From Collimonas fungivorans Ter331 (GTDB taxonomy: Bacteria > Pseudomonadota > Gammaproteobacteria > Burkholderiales > Burkholderiaceae_D), in assembly GCF_000221045.1 (NCBI RefSeq), contig NC_015856.1, positions 62,001-126,000 of the forward strand: DNA of 64,000 nt. The letters run 5' to 3'. The notes beneath the pieces are model-generated. The model was not told the origin of the DNA. It ran no database searches and saw only the letters and a program-made list of their open reading frames with translations. Positions 33,358 to 42,914 of this stretch are shown here, piece by piece (the first letter of the stretch is position 1; each line of letters starts with the position of its first letter). Made by a program: the position numbers and the translations under genes.

Positions 33358-36300
33358 ATGACCAACGCTGCCAAGCATTTCGACCCGCAGATCGGCATCG
33401 ATATCCACATGTACGTACTGGTGCCCGGCACGCCGCCGGTGCCGCTGCCGACCGCGCATATCTCGATGGTGCTCGATCCTTTCGATTATCTGCCGTTTAT
33501 CGGCGCGACAGTACAGGTAGCCGGCGTCAAGCGCGCCACGGCGGGAACCGGCGGCCTGTCGGTGCATATCCCGCTGGCGATATGGGTGCCGCCCCTGCGC
33601 GCCCCCGGCGGTCCGCAGTTCGACGACGAGCTGTTCATGGGCAGCAAGACCGTGCTGGCCGACGACTCGCCGTTCTCGCGCCTGGGCATGCCGGTGCTCG
33701 ATTGCAGCGTGGTCGGCATGGTGCCGCCGTTCCGCCTGAAGAAACCGTCCAAACCGCATCTGTCGATGACCTTGCCGACTTCGGTCAACCTGGCGATACC
33801 CGACAGCGTGTTTGTCGGCGGGCCGCCGACGATTTCCTTGATGGCGATTGCGTCCAGGCTGGGACTGGCGGCTCTTGGCAAAGGATTCAAGGCGTTGCGC
33901 GGGACAAAGGGGTATAAGCGTGCGGCAGCAATGTTCAAGGAGGCACGGCAGAAGTTGTTCAAGAATATGGATTCCGGTTTCTTTAAATGCAAGATATTGC
34001 ATGCCGAGCCGGTCGATATCCGCGATGGCAGCGTAGCGGTTTCGCAAGAAGATTTCGCCATCTCAGGACGCTTGCCATTGATCTGGACTCGCGATTATTC
34101 ATCGGGCAATAGCTACGACGGCATGTGCGGTTACGGCTGGCAGACGCCCGCGGATTTCCGATTGGAAATCGAAGCGGATGGCATGGTACTGTTTTTCGAA
34201 GCCAACGGGGCTGCAGTATTTCCGCAACTGCCAGAAGCCGCTGGCGCTGAGCACGCTGTGACCGAATTTGTCGATGGCGCTCGATTAGCCTGGATTCAAA
34301 ATGACGAAATTGCCGAGCTGCAGGTTCTGACCAAGGGCGATTTGCGTTATATCTTCCGCATGCCGACGCCCAATATCGCGCCACAGCATCAAGTCCTGCA
34401 TCTGCAGATCGAGAGAATTGAAGACTTGTGCGGCAATCACTGGCGATTCGAGCGCGTTGAAGGACATCTGACCCGAATCATAGAGAATGGCATCGGCATC
34501 ATGCCAGGCCGTTTTATCGAAGTGCATGAATCCGCCGGCAAAATTCATCAGCTAAGCCTACATGACCCGGCTACCGGCCTGAACTACCCGCTGAGTACTT
34601 ACAAATACCAGAATCAGGACCTGATCGCTGAATTCGACGCACTCGATGTTCCCCGCACCTTCGACTACGACCGCCATCACATGGTGCGCCACGCCGACCG
34701 GCTGGGATTGTCCTTCTATTATGCTTATGACAGTGAATGGCGTGTAGTGCACGCCTGGGGCGACCATGGATTGCATGACTACCGGTTTGGGTACAACGCA
34801 GTATTGCGGGAAACCGAAGTCACCGATTCACTGGGCCATACTTCGCTGATCAAGTTCGATGAGGACAACCTGCCTCTTTGCGAAATCGATCCTTTAGGTG
34901 GGGTTACGAGCTTTGAATATGACGAGGTAGGGCGCACCACCGCGGTATCGGATCCGGTCGGATCGCGCACGGAATTTGAATATGACGAACGCGGAAACCT
35001 GTTGAAATTGCTGCAGGCAGACGGTAGCGTGATCAGCATGGAGTTCGACGGCGCCAATCGTATGACTTTGGTGGTCGACTCGCTTGGGCATCCTTGGCGG
35101 CGTGTCTGGGACGAAAGGGGTCGGATGCTGGAGCAAAGCACGCCTATGGGAGCGCGCTCGCGCTTTACCTACGATGCTCACGGCCAATTGCAAACCCACA
35201 TCAACCCGCGCGGAGCTGTCACTAGGCTGGTTTTCGATCGCTACGGCAATATATCGCAGCTGACGGACCCGCTTGGTCATCGCAGCCATTTCGAATATGA
35301 CGCGCTGGGCGACCTGACACGCCATACCGATGCTAGCGGAGCTGTCACTGAATATCGCTATGACGCCAAAGGACGTCTGCTGCAGACTCGCCAGGCCGAC
35401 GGAGCCAGCACCCGCTGCGACTATGATGCGGAAGATCGGCTGACCGCCTATGCGGATCAGAACGGCGCCCTGACCAGGGTCGAGTATGTCGGCACCGGCC
35501 AGGTCGCCAAGCGCGCACTGGCTGACGGGCACATTGTGGAATATCTATACAATACCGAGGAACAACTGATCGGCCTGGTAAACCAGCGCAAGGAGCACTA
35601 CCAGCTCAAGCGCGATGCCTTGGGCCGCGTCATTGAAGAATGTGATTATTGGCAGCAATCGCGCCGTTATTGTTACGATCCTGGTGGCAGCCTGGCAAGC
35701 GCCACCGATCCTCTGGGCCGCGTCGTCACCTATGTTACTGATCGACTGGGCCGCATCACAAAGAAAATCTTGCCCGATTCCGATAGTCCCGGACAGCATG
35801 TGCAGGAAATTTTCAGTTACGACAAGAACGGCAATCTGATCGAAATCCGTAATTCGCATCGGCATGTGCTGCGCAAATTCGACGCCGACGGTCGTCTTGG
35901 CGGAGAAATGCAAGACGGGTTTCAGGTTGAATACGGCTACGATGAGGCGGGTAACCGGGTGTCGCGACAAACCGGCGCAGGCAATAAGGTTGTTGCCCGC
36001 TTCGATTTACGCGACCAGGCAACCGCTATTGTCATTAACGACGCGACGCCGATCTTGATCGAGCGCGATGCGCTTGGACGCTCCATCAAGGAGCAATTGA
36101 GCGGCAGTCTTCAGCGTCAGCTGCGTTACGACACGGAAGGTCACCTCACAGCCCAAACCGTGCTGTGGGACCAGGCGCCTCTATTTGCCACTAGCTACGA
36201 TTACGACAGCGCGGGAAATCAAACGCGGCGCAACGATAGCGAGCATGGCAGTGATCTGTATCATTACGACCCGTTGGGCAATATTCTGCGCCATATCGAC

Positions 36301-37752
36301 CCTGCCGGTCGCATTACGGATTTTCTCAGCGATCCGACTGGCGATCGCTTGCGCACCCGGATCCAGCTAGCCGAAGTGATGCAGGCAGCGGGCGCTGAAG
36401 GCCTGGCCGATGCTCTATGGAGCCGCGAAGGCAGCTATGAGGGCAACCACTACATATTCGATCGTGCGGGCAACCTGGTCCGGCGCAACAGCGGCCAATC
36501 GTCGCCGGCAGAGCAATCCAACACCGAACCGGCCACGCAGCTCAGATGGGACGCCAATCAACGCCTGATCGAAAGCAGCAAAGGCGGCCAGGTGACTCGC
36601 TACGGCTACGACCCGCTTGGCCGGCGGGTATTCAAACGTAGCCTGGCTCACACCACCTGGTTTTTCTGGGACGGCGACGTCTTACTGGGAGAAGTGCATC
36701 AGGCCAGCAATGCCAAGAACCATGCCGACATTTGGTCAGCCGGCAATGTGGCTGATTTCATGGCGGCGCGTAAGCGGCTAGCGGCGCTGAAAACAATGCA
36801 TGCCGGGGTGCGGGAATATGTCTATTATCCGGCTACATTTGCGCCGCTGGCGCTGATCGATGGACAAACTGAGGCAACAGCAAGAATGGTTCGGCCTGTC
36901 AATCCGATGGGATTGGGGATGGGAATACTGATTGGCGGTGTTGCCAATGCATCTCTATCCGGTGCGGCGCCGAGCGGCCTCCCGGAGATCGGCAGGCCCG
37001 AGACGGTGGCGACAGCTGACGAAACTCTTGGCACCGTCTTTTATTATCACAACGATCCCAATGGCTGTCCGACAAGGTTAACCGATAAGTACGGGAAAAT
37101 TGTGTGGTCGGCCAGTTACGCAGCCTGGGGCGAGGTACGGCAGCTGCACGCAGCGGGGATCGACAACCCGATCAGGTTCCAGGGCCAATACCATGATGTA
37201 GAAACAGGATTGCATTACAACCGGTATCGATATTACGACCCGTATATCGGACAATTTGTCGGAAAGGATCCGATTGGACTGGATGGCGGCAACAACCTGT
37301 ACCAGTATGCACCTAACCCGAATCGCTGGATTGACCCGTTGGGGTGGGATTGGAACTATCATCTTACAAATTCCGATGGCGATGTCTATTACCATGGACG
37401 CGCCAGCGATAAGCAGTCAATGGCTGACGTCGCGCGCAGACATGGGAAAAACGTGGGCACTGACGGTGCGCGGTTTGGTTCAGGCGACACCATGACGCAA
37501 ATTACCAAGCCAGGCACGCCAAAATTGACCGCTCAAGGTGTGGAAGGCGTAGCGGTTCAGGAAACCGGGGTCATCGGTCGGAAAAAGACGAATGGCGGCA
37601 AAGTACGTGGCAACGCAATCGAAGGCGTTAACCCTAAATCAAAAAGAGCGACCATAAAAATGGAAGCCGGGGAAGATTTCTTGAAAGGCAAGAGCCCGAG
37701 CGAAATGACTGGAACCACATTAAAAGGAAAGGATTACAAAATAAAATGCTGA
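33358..37752 (+). CDS. PAAR-like RHS-repeat T6SS effector with C-terminal toxin
   Basis: 1464 aa. Residues about 1-130 form a PAAR-like tip ('GSKTVLADDSPFSRLGMPVLDC'), with a weakly hydrophobic helix near 155-180. A DUF6531-type region follows, then many YD repeats building the RHS shell, and the conserved 'RYYDPYIGQFVGKDPIGL' plus 'WIDPLGW' that ends the shell near residue 1330 and marks self-cleavage. The last 130 residues are the toxin: 'DVYYHGRAS', an arginine in 'GARFG', a glutamate in 'VEGVAVQETG' and 'RGNAIEGVNP', an order like GIY-YIG nucleases, though this is weak. The base composition turns AT-rich over the toxin, as is usual for swapped RHS tips. Confidence 0.9.
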   Translation: MTNAAKHFDPQIGIDIHMYVLVPGTPPVPLPTAHISMVLDPFDYLPFIGATVQVAGVKRATAGTGGLSVHIPLAIWVPPLRAPGGPQFDDELFMGSKTVLADDSPFSRLGMPVLDCSVVGMVPPFRLKKPSKPHLSMTLPTSVNLAIPDSVFVGGPPTISLMAIASRLGLAALGKGFKALRGTKGYKRAAAMFKEARQKLFKNMDSGFFKCKILHAEPVDIRDGSVAVSQEDFAISGRLPLIWTRDYSSGNSYDGMCGYGWQTPADFRLEIEADGMVLFFEANGAAVFPQLPEAAGAEHAVTEFVDGARLAWIQNDEIAELQVLTKGDLRYIFRMPTPNIAPQHQVLHLQIERIEDLCGNHWRFERVEGHLTRIIENGIGIMPGRFIEVHESAGKIHQLSLHDPATGLNYPLSTYKYQNQDLIAEFDALDVPRTFDYDRHHMVRHADRLGLSFYYAYDSEWRVVHAWGDHGLHDYRFGYNAVLRETEVTDSLGHTSLIKFDEDNLPLCEIDPLGGVTSFEYDEVGRTTAVSDPVGSRTEFEYDERGNLLKLLQADGSVISMEFDGANRMTLVVDSLGHPWRRVWDERGRMLEQSTPMGARSRFTYDAHGQLQTHINPRGAVTRLVFDRYGNISQLTDPLGHRSHFEYDALGDLTRHTDASGAVTEYRYDAKGRLLQTRQADGASTRCDYDAEDRLTAYADQNGALTRVEYVGTGQVAKRALADGHIVEYLYNTEEQLIGLVNQRKEHYQLKRDALGRVIEECDYWQQSRRYCYDPGGSLASATDPLGRVVTYVTDRLGRITKKILPDSDSPGQHVQEIFSYDKNGNLIEIRNSHRHVLRKFDADGRLGGEMQDGFQVEYGYDEAGNRVSRQTGAGNKVVARFDLRDQATAIVINDATPILIERDALGRSIKEQLSGSLQRQLRYDTEGHLTAQTVLWDQAPLFATSYDYDSAGNQTRRNDSEHGSDLYHYDPLGNILRHIDPAGRITDFLSDPTGDRLRTRIQLAEVMQAAGAEGLADALWSREGSYEGNHYIFDRAGNLVRRNSGQSSPAEQSNTEPATQLRWDANQRLIESSKGGQVTRYGYDPLGRRVFKRSLAHTTWFFWDGDVLLGEVHQASNAKNHADIWSAGNVADFMAARKRLAALKTMHAGVREYVYYPATFAPLALIDGQTEATARMVRPVNPMGLGMGILIGGVANASLSGAAPSGLPEIGRPETVATADETLGTVFYYHNDPNGCPTRLTDKYGKIVWSASYAAWGEVRQLHAAGIDNPIRFQGQYHDVETGLHYNRYRYYDPYIGQFVGKDPIGLDGGNNLYQYAPNPNRWIDPLGWDWNYHLTNSDGDVYYHGRASDKQSMADVARRHGKNVGTDGARFGSGDTMTQITKPGTPKLTAQGVEGVAVQETGVIGRKKTNGGKVRGNAIEGVNPKSKRATIKMEAGEDFLKGKSPSEMTGTTLKGKDYKIKC

Positions 37753-38624
37753 ATAAAAATCTTATTGACGCACGTGCATTAAAAATTCTCCTGAAGTACG
37801 ATGTGCTGGCCGCTGGCTATGAAGCACGAGGATATCCGCTCAATGCCCGTCAACAAGAATATGTAGAGAAAAACGGTACTTCGCCTGAAGATATGTCTTA
37901 CATGAAACAGCACGGCCTGGCATTTGATTCGCTCAAGATCGGCCATGACGAAGCGGTGCGGAAAAGTTTTGAACACTATGCGCTATGCAAGAAGAAGCAC
38001 GTTACTAATTTGTTTTTAGCCAGTTTCAGCAGTGGGCGCCAGGATTATAGAAGCGGACTGTCCGCTTATGCATTCATGCAAACGATGCCCGATCATGTGT
38101 GCGAGCTGAGTTCTGCGGATGTCTGCAAGATATGCTCTGCCGTAGAGGTAAAGGATCGCCTGGATTTGACCGGCTTGAATCAACAAAGATTTAAATGCGG
38201 TTCGATGATCGGATATAAAACGCCCTACGAGATCCATTTTTTTCTGGAACAGCACCACCAGCTCCAGGACGTCCCACCAGCTGCTGCGGATTTTGCTATT
38301 TTTAATGCAATCATCGACATACTGAAACATGCGGATGATGGCCTGAAACCGAAAGACGCGCATAAAGAACTGAAAAAAATTCCTGGCTTCAAACCTACTA
38401 CCGACGAATGTCAATATGTGCTCGAGATTTTGGGATTTTGCAGCATCCTAGAGACAGAACAACATAGAGGATATTTGACGCATTACACCAATCCTGGTCT
38501 TGCTCCGAGTAAATCGCATAGCTCAGATTGGGCGTATCCAGTTGATTTCTGGACTGGGAAAAACGGCATAAACCGTGACGCATTAAAATTTTGGTTTGGC
38601 GCCTACAAAGAGATCAAGATTTAA
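37746..38624 (+). CDS. Candidate immunity protein to the RHS toxin
   Basis: 292 aa, no signal or membrane helix, so cytoplasmic. The start overlaps the RHS stop by seven bases, the usual coupling of an RHS tip to its immunity gene, and both are AT-rich relative to their neighbours. There is a cysteine cluster ('HVCELSSADVCKIC') that could bind zinc. I do not recognise the family. A cytoplasmic location agrees with a toxin acting on nucleic acid. Confidence 0.7.
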   Translation: MLNKNLIDARALKILLKYDVLAAGYEARGYPLNARQQEYVEKNGTSPEDMSYMKQHGLAFDSLKIGHDEAVRKSFEHYALCKKKHVTNLFLASFSSGRQDYRSGLSAYAFMQTMPDHVCELSSADVCKICSAVEVKDRLDLTGLNQQRFKCGSMIGYKTPYEIHFFLEQHHQLQDVPPAAADFAIFNAIIDILKHADDGLKPKDAHKELKKIPGFKPTTDECQYVLEILGFCSILETEQHRGYLTHYTNPGLAPSKSHSSDWAYPVDFWTGKNGINRDALKFWFGAYKEIKI

Positions 38625-38729
38625 CCGGTGGTGCCGGACGAAAAATAAGCGATTGCGTCGGGAAACTATCAGTAATAATCCCGCCGCCTCGCATACTTTT
38701 ATCCAGCGCTTACCAGTGCAATACGAGGA

Positions 38730-39095
38730 TCAGGTAATCTGGATAATGTGCAACCCGGGCTGCTCCTTGCAACGCAAGTGATAGCTCTTGTCCCCCACCT
38801 TCAGCGTGATGTGCAGGTTGTTGTCCACTCCACGCTGATCTCCGGTCCCGCCCTCATGCGCCGTCGCCGACGGCAGCCAAGGCCGCCCCTGCATCAGCTG
38901 CAGCAGCTGGCGCGCCTGTGAACGCGCCGAAGCGGAAGCCATATCCAGCAGGTCGATGATATCGCCCGGCGTCAGCTTGACGAAATTGCGGACGTCGGTC
39001 GCCTTGTCCTGGTACTGGAATTTGCGGCTGTATTTCTCGTCGAATCGTTTTGAATAGCACTGTTTCAGGATTTTCTGCTTGATTGCTGCATCCAT
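38730..39095 (-). CDS. Unknown 121-aa protein at the end of the clpV operon
   Basis: 121 aa, basic N-terminal half ('KQKILKQCYSKRFDEKYSRKF' in pieces: KQCYSKRF, KYSRKF), a helical middle ('PGDIIDLLDMASASARSQARQLLQLM') given only in part here as DIIDLLDM, and a beta-like tail 'HITLKVGDKSYHLRC'. It starts 12 bases after the clpV stop and is the last gene of the sheath operon. No signal or membrane helix. Function unknown; context makes a cytoplasmic T6SS accessory or small effector possible. Confidence 0.65.
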   Translation of the reverse strand: MDAAIKQKILKQCYSKRFDEKYSRKFQYQDKATDVRNFVKLTPGDIIDLLDMASASARSQARQLLQLMQGRPWLPSATAHEGGTGDQRGVDNNLHITLKVGDKSYHLRCKEQPGLHIIQIT

Positions 39096-39107
39096 GTTTT
39101 CTCCGTT

Positions 39108-41807
39108 CTATTTGATCGCGTATTTGAATTGGCCTTGCTTGTTGGCAGTGACCTTGATCTTGGCGATGCTGCCGCCTTCGGCCATCTTGGCCAGCACCGT
39201 TTCGGCAATTTCCGGCAACAGCGTGCCGTTGAGGATATTGTCGACATTGCGGGCGCCGGAATCGACTTCCGTACAGCGCGCCAGCACCGCTTCCACCAGC
39301 GGTTCGTCGTAGCTGAACTCGGCCTTGTGGTTGATGGCGATGCGTTTCTGGATGCGTCCCAGCTTGAGATTGATGATCTCGACCAGCACGTCGTCCGAAA
39401 TCGGGTAGTAAGGAATCACTTTCAGGCGACCGAGGAAGGCCGGCTTGAACGCCTTAACCAGCTGCGGCCGGATCGCCTGTTCCAGGTCGTCGGTGCTCGG
39501 CAGTTCCGCCGCCGCCTTGTTCAGGCAGCTCTGCATGATCAGGCTGGAGGCAACATTGCTGGTGAGGATGATGATGGTGTTCTTGAAGTCGATCTCGCGG
39601 CCCTCGGCGTCGTCCAGCACGCCCTTGTCGAACACCTGGAAAAACAGCTCGAGCACATCCGGATGGGCTTTTTCCACCTCGTCCAGCAGCACTACGCTGT
39701 ACGGATTGCGCCGCACCGCTTCGGTCAGGACGCCGCCTTCGCCATAGCCGACATATCCCGGCGGCGAGCCTTTCAGGCCGGAGACGCTGTGCGCTTCCTG
39801 GTATTCGCTCATGTTGATGGTGACCAGCTTGCGTTCGCCGCCGTACAGCACGTCGGCCAGCGCCAGCGCGGTTTCGGTCTTGCCGACGCCGGACGGGCCG
39901 ACGAACAGGAACACGCCCTTGGGTTTGTTCGGATCGTCCAGGTTGGCGCGCGAAGTGCGTACTCGCTGCGCCACGGCTTCGATGGCATGCGGCTGACCGA
40001 GCACGCGTTCGTGCAGCAGGGCGCCGAGATTGATCACGGTCTTGATTTCATCCTTGACCATCTTGCCGAGCGGGATGCCGGTCCAGCTGGCGACGATTTC
40101 CGCCACCACCAGGCCGTCGACCTGCACCGGCACCATCGGCGTTTCGCCTTGCAGCGTTTTCAATTCCTCGATCAGCTTCGCCAGTTCCTGGTTTTCCTTG
40201 CTGTCCTTGGCGGCTTTCTTGGAAGGCTTGGCGCCTTCTTCCGCCGCGGTTTGTTCGGCAGCGGGGATCGCTTCCAGTTCGGTACGGGCGGCCTTGATGC
40301 GGTCGGTCAGGGTTTTTTCCTTTTCCCAGCGTTCGCGGTGGATCGCCAGTTCCGCATTCAATGTGCTTTGCAGTTCGCGCAATTCCTTCAGGCGTTCGGC
40401 ATGCTTGCCGCCGGCGTTCGATTCGCGCTCCAGCGAGTTCAGTTCTGCCACCAGGCGATCCAGCTTCTTGACGATATTTTCGATCAGGGCCGGCGTTGCA
40501 TTCTGGCCCAGCGCAACCTTGGCGCAGGCGGTGTCGAGCACGCTGATCGCCTTGTCCGGCAGCTGGCGGCCGCTGATATAGCGGTGCGATAAACGCACGG
40601 CCTCGGTGATCGCTTCGTCGAAGACACGCACGCCGAAGTGTTTTTCCATCAGCGGCGCCATGCCGCGCAGCATCGCACAAGCCAGTTCTTCGCTCGGTTC
40701 CTCGACTTTCACGACTTGGAAGCGACGCGCCAGGGCAGCGTCTTTTTCGAAATATTTCTTGTACTCGCTCCAGGTGGTGGCGGCGATGGTGCGCAGCTCG
40801 CCGCGCGCCAGCGCCGGTTTCAGCAGGTTGGCGGCATCGTTCTGGCCAGCCTGGCCGCCGGCGCCGATCATGGTGTGGGCTTCGTCGATGAACAGGATGA
40901 TGGCGTGCGAGCTTTTCTTGACCTCGTCGATCACGCTTTTCAGGCGGTTTTCAAACTCGCCCTTGACGCTGGCTCCGGCTTGCAGCAGGCCCATGTCGAG
41001 CGTATGCACTTCCACGCCTTGCAGCACGTCTGGCACGTCTTTTTGCGCAATGCGCAGCGCCAGGCCTTCCACCACGGCGGTTTTGCCGACGCCGGCCTCG
41101 CCGGTCAGGATCGGATTGTTTTGGCGGCGCCGCATCAGGATGTCGATGGTCTGGCGGATTTCGGTATCGCGGCCGATCACCGGGTCGACCTTGCCTTCGC
41201 GCGCGCGCTGCGTCAGGTTGGTAGTGAATTTGTCGAGCGAGGGGGTTTTCGAGGCTTCGCCGGTCAGGTCCTGTACCGGATCGCCGCCTTCGTCTTCAGT
41301 TGCGGCAGTGCCGTCGCCATTGACGGCTGCGCTTTCCTGCGAACCTTCAGTCAACTTTTCGAGGTCGTGCTTGAGATCGTCCAGCTTGAACTTGATGAAC
41401 AGCTTGGAGCCGCGATAGGCCAGCTGCACCAGGTCCGGCTCGGTCAGCAGCGCCAGCAGCAGATGGCCGCTGCGGATCCGTCCCGACTGGTTGTCGAGCG
41501 AGGCGATCAGCCAGGCGTGTTCGAACAGCTTGGGCAGGTGCGGCGAAAAGACCGGGGTGCGCGCGTTGCCGTTCTTGAAACGGTCGATTTCACCCTGCAG
41601 GTCGCTTTCCAGCGCGGCCAGGCTGATGCCGGATTTGCGCGCAATCACTGCAAAATCGCTCTTGGGCTGTTCCAGCAGGGCCAGGAACAGGTGTTCGATA
41701 TCCACTTCATACTGCCCACGGCCGACGCAGATGTTTGCCGCACGTTCTGCCGCCAGGCGCGAGGTATCGTTCAGTTTGCTGATTAAGGTTTTGAGATTAA
41801 TGCTCAT
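39108..41807 (-). CDS. clpV: T6SS sheath-recycling AAA+ ATPase ClpV (TssH)
   Basis: About 899 aa. N-terminal Clp-N repeat domain that grips the contracted sheath, then two AAA+ modules with Walker A sites 'GEAGVGKTAVVEG' and 'GPSGVGKTETAL', a coiled-coil middle domain (about 410-560, with 'ERLKELRELQSTL') and 'SVSGLKGSPPGYVGYGEGG' pore loop. ClpV pulls apart contracted TssB/TssC sheath after firing. Start at 41807 is fixed by GGAAGG; a longer frame to 41825 has no site. It follows tssG by 24 bases. Confidence 0.97.
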   Translation of the reverse strand: MSINLKTLISKLNDTSRLAAERAANICVGRGQYEVDIEHLFLALLEQPKSDFAVIARKSGISLAALESDLQGEIDRFKNGNARTPVFSPHLPKLFEHAWLIASLDNQSGRIRSGHLLLALLTEPDLVQLAYRGSKLFIKFKLDDLKHDLEKLTEGSQESAAVNGDGTAATEDEGGDPVQDLTGEASKTPSLDKFTTNLTQRAREGKVDPVIGRDTEIRQTIDILMRRRQNNPILTGEAGVGKTAVVEGLALRIAQKDVPDVLQGVEVHTLDMGLLQAGASVKGEFENRLKSVIDEVKKSSHAIILFIDEAHTMIGAGGQAGQNDAANLLKPALARGELRTIAATTWSEYKKYFEKDAALARRFQVVKVEEPSEELACAMLRGMAPLMEKHFGVRVFDEAITEAVRLSHRYISGRQLPDKAISVLDTACAKVALGQNATPALIENIVKKLDRLVAELNSLERESNAGGKHAERLKELRELQSTLNAELAIHRERWEKEKTLTDRIKAARTELEAIPAAEQTAAEEGAKPSKKAAKDSKENQELAKLIEELKTLQGETPMVPVQVDGLVVAEIVASWTGIPLGKMVKDEIKTVINLGALLHERVLGQPHAIEAVAQRVRTSRANLDDPNKPKGVFLFVGPSGVGKTETALALADVLYGGERKLVTINMSEYQEAHSVSGLKGSPPGYVGYGEGGVLTEAVRRNPYSVVLLDEVEKAHPDVLELFFQVFDKGVLDDAEGREIDFKNTIIILTSNVASSLIMQSCLNKAAAELPSTDDLEQAIRPQLVKAFKPAFLGRLKVIPYYPISDDVLVEIINLKLGRIQKRIAINHKAEFSYDEPLVEAVLARCTEVDSGARNVDNILNGTLLPEIAETVLAKMAEGGSIAKIKVTANKQGQFKYAIK

Positions 41808-41831
41808 TGAAGCCTTCCCATCCATGCATGG

Positions 41832-42914
41832 TCAAAGTGAGTGAATTTCGTAACAGACATCGGTGCGGTCGCTTTCTTCCGGCTTGCTGGTGACAAAAGT
41901 ATCCCAACCCAGCCGTCCGCTTTCACGGTCGGAGTTGAGGATGACGCTTTGTACCTGGTCTGCGCGCAAGATCAGCTGTATTTCATACTCCAGGAAGACA
42001 CTGGTAAACATCGCCAGTATTTTTTGCAAGCCGATGGCGGCGGCGCCGCCCGGCAAAAAGCTCTCGAACTTCTTCTTCGCCAGCGGGCCGATTTTCAGGC
42101 GCATGCGCAGGTCGCGCTGCCATACCCGCTCGCCCACCATCGCCACGCTGCCTAGCAGGGCGTTGGTGGAACCCAGCACGGTTTGCTGGTCGACCGGCAC
42201 GTTATACCAATGGCCGACAAACTGCTCGATGGTGATCGGCACCGAAAAATATTCGCGCAACACCCGCTGCATGTACGCTGCCGACGGTGGCCGATGGCGG
42301 ATGGCGGCGGCGAAATGTCCGATCGACTCGTCCAGCACGCCGGCGCCGTCTTCCGACATGCGATCGCGCAAAGTGCGGTGGCCGAGGCCGGCGAGCGACA
42401 TCAGCAGCGGCAGGAAACTGTCGGTGCCGTCGATCTGGTACTTGAATTCCAGCCGGTACTTGCGCCAGGCCTTGAAAAAAAGCGCTACGCTGCGGTTCGA
42501 GAAGACATCCAGGAAAGCGCGCGGCCCGTGATCTTTTTCATACAGCTGGTGCGCAGCGATACGTTCCGAGTAGTGGCTGGGCAAGGTGCCGTTGCTGCCT
42601 AAAAAACCGATGAACGCCGGCGTCAGCGCAATGCTGTCGAGCTGGTTGGTCTGCAATGCGTCCAGCAGCGCTTCCACCGTTTGTTCGGTCAGCTTGGGCG
42701 TTACCTCCAGCGCTTCGATTTCGCTCGGAGGAAAATTCAGCGACACGGTGTTCTGGAAACGCAGGAAATCGCTGACGGCTTCCTCATGGGGGATGCCGTT
42801 GCGTTTCAACCACAGCTCCAACATCATCACAGCCTGGAAAAACTGGAACCGATGCGGCTTGTCCAGCAAGCGCTGGATTACACTAGGTTCGAATCTCCGC
42901 TGCGCGGTAAGCAT
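41832..42914 (-). CDS. tssG: T6SS baseplate protein TssG
   Basis: 360 aa, normal size. 'HRFQFFQAVMMLELWL' at the N-terminus and 'FLGSNGTLPSHYSE' with 'DVFSNRSVALFFKAWRKYR' in the middle are the TssG family signature. It forms the baseplate wedge with TssF and TssE around the VgrG hub. Its start lies 37 bases inside the end of tssF, so translation is coupled, which fits the fixed ratio of the two proteins in a wedge. Confidence 0.96.
   Translation of the reverse strand: MLTAQRRFEPSVIQRLLDKPHRFQFFQAVMMLELWLKRNGIPHEEAVSDFLRFQNTVSLNFPPSEIEALEVTPKLTEQTVEALLDALQTNQLDSIALTPAFIGFLGSNGTLPSHYSERIAAHQLYEKDHGPRAFLDVFSNRSVALFFKAWRKYRLEFKYQIDGTDSFLPLLMSLAGLGHRTLRDRMSEDGAGVLDESIGHFAAAIRHRPPSAAYMQRVLREYFSVPITIEQFVGHWYNVPVDQQTVLGSTNALLGSVAMVGERVWQRDLRMRLKIGPLAKKKFESFLPGGAAAIGLQKILAMFTSVFLEYEIQLILRADQVQSVILNSDRESGRLGWDTFVTSKPEESDRTDVCYEIHSL

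Noticed and set aside
39129-40592. Open frame antisense to clpV
   Set aside because: Antisense to conserved ATPase domain; no independent support.
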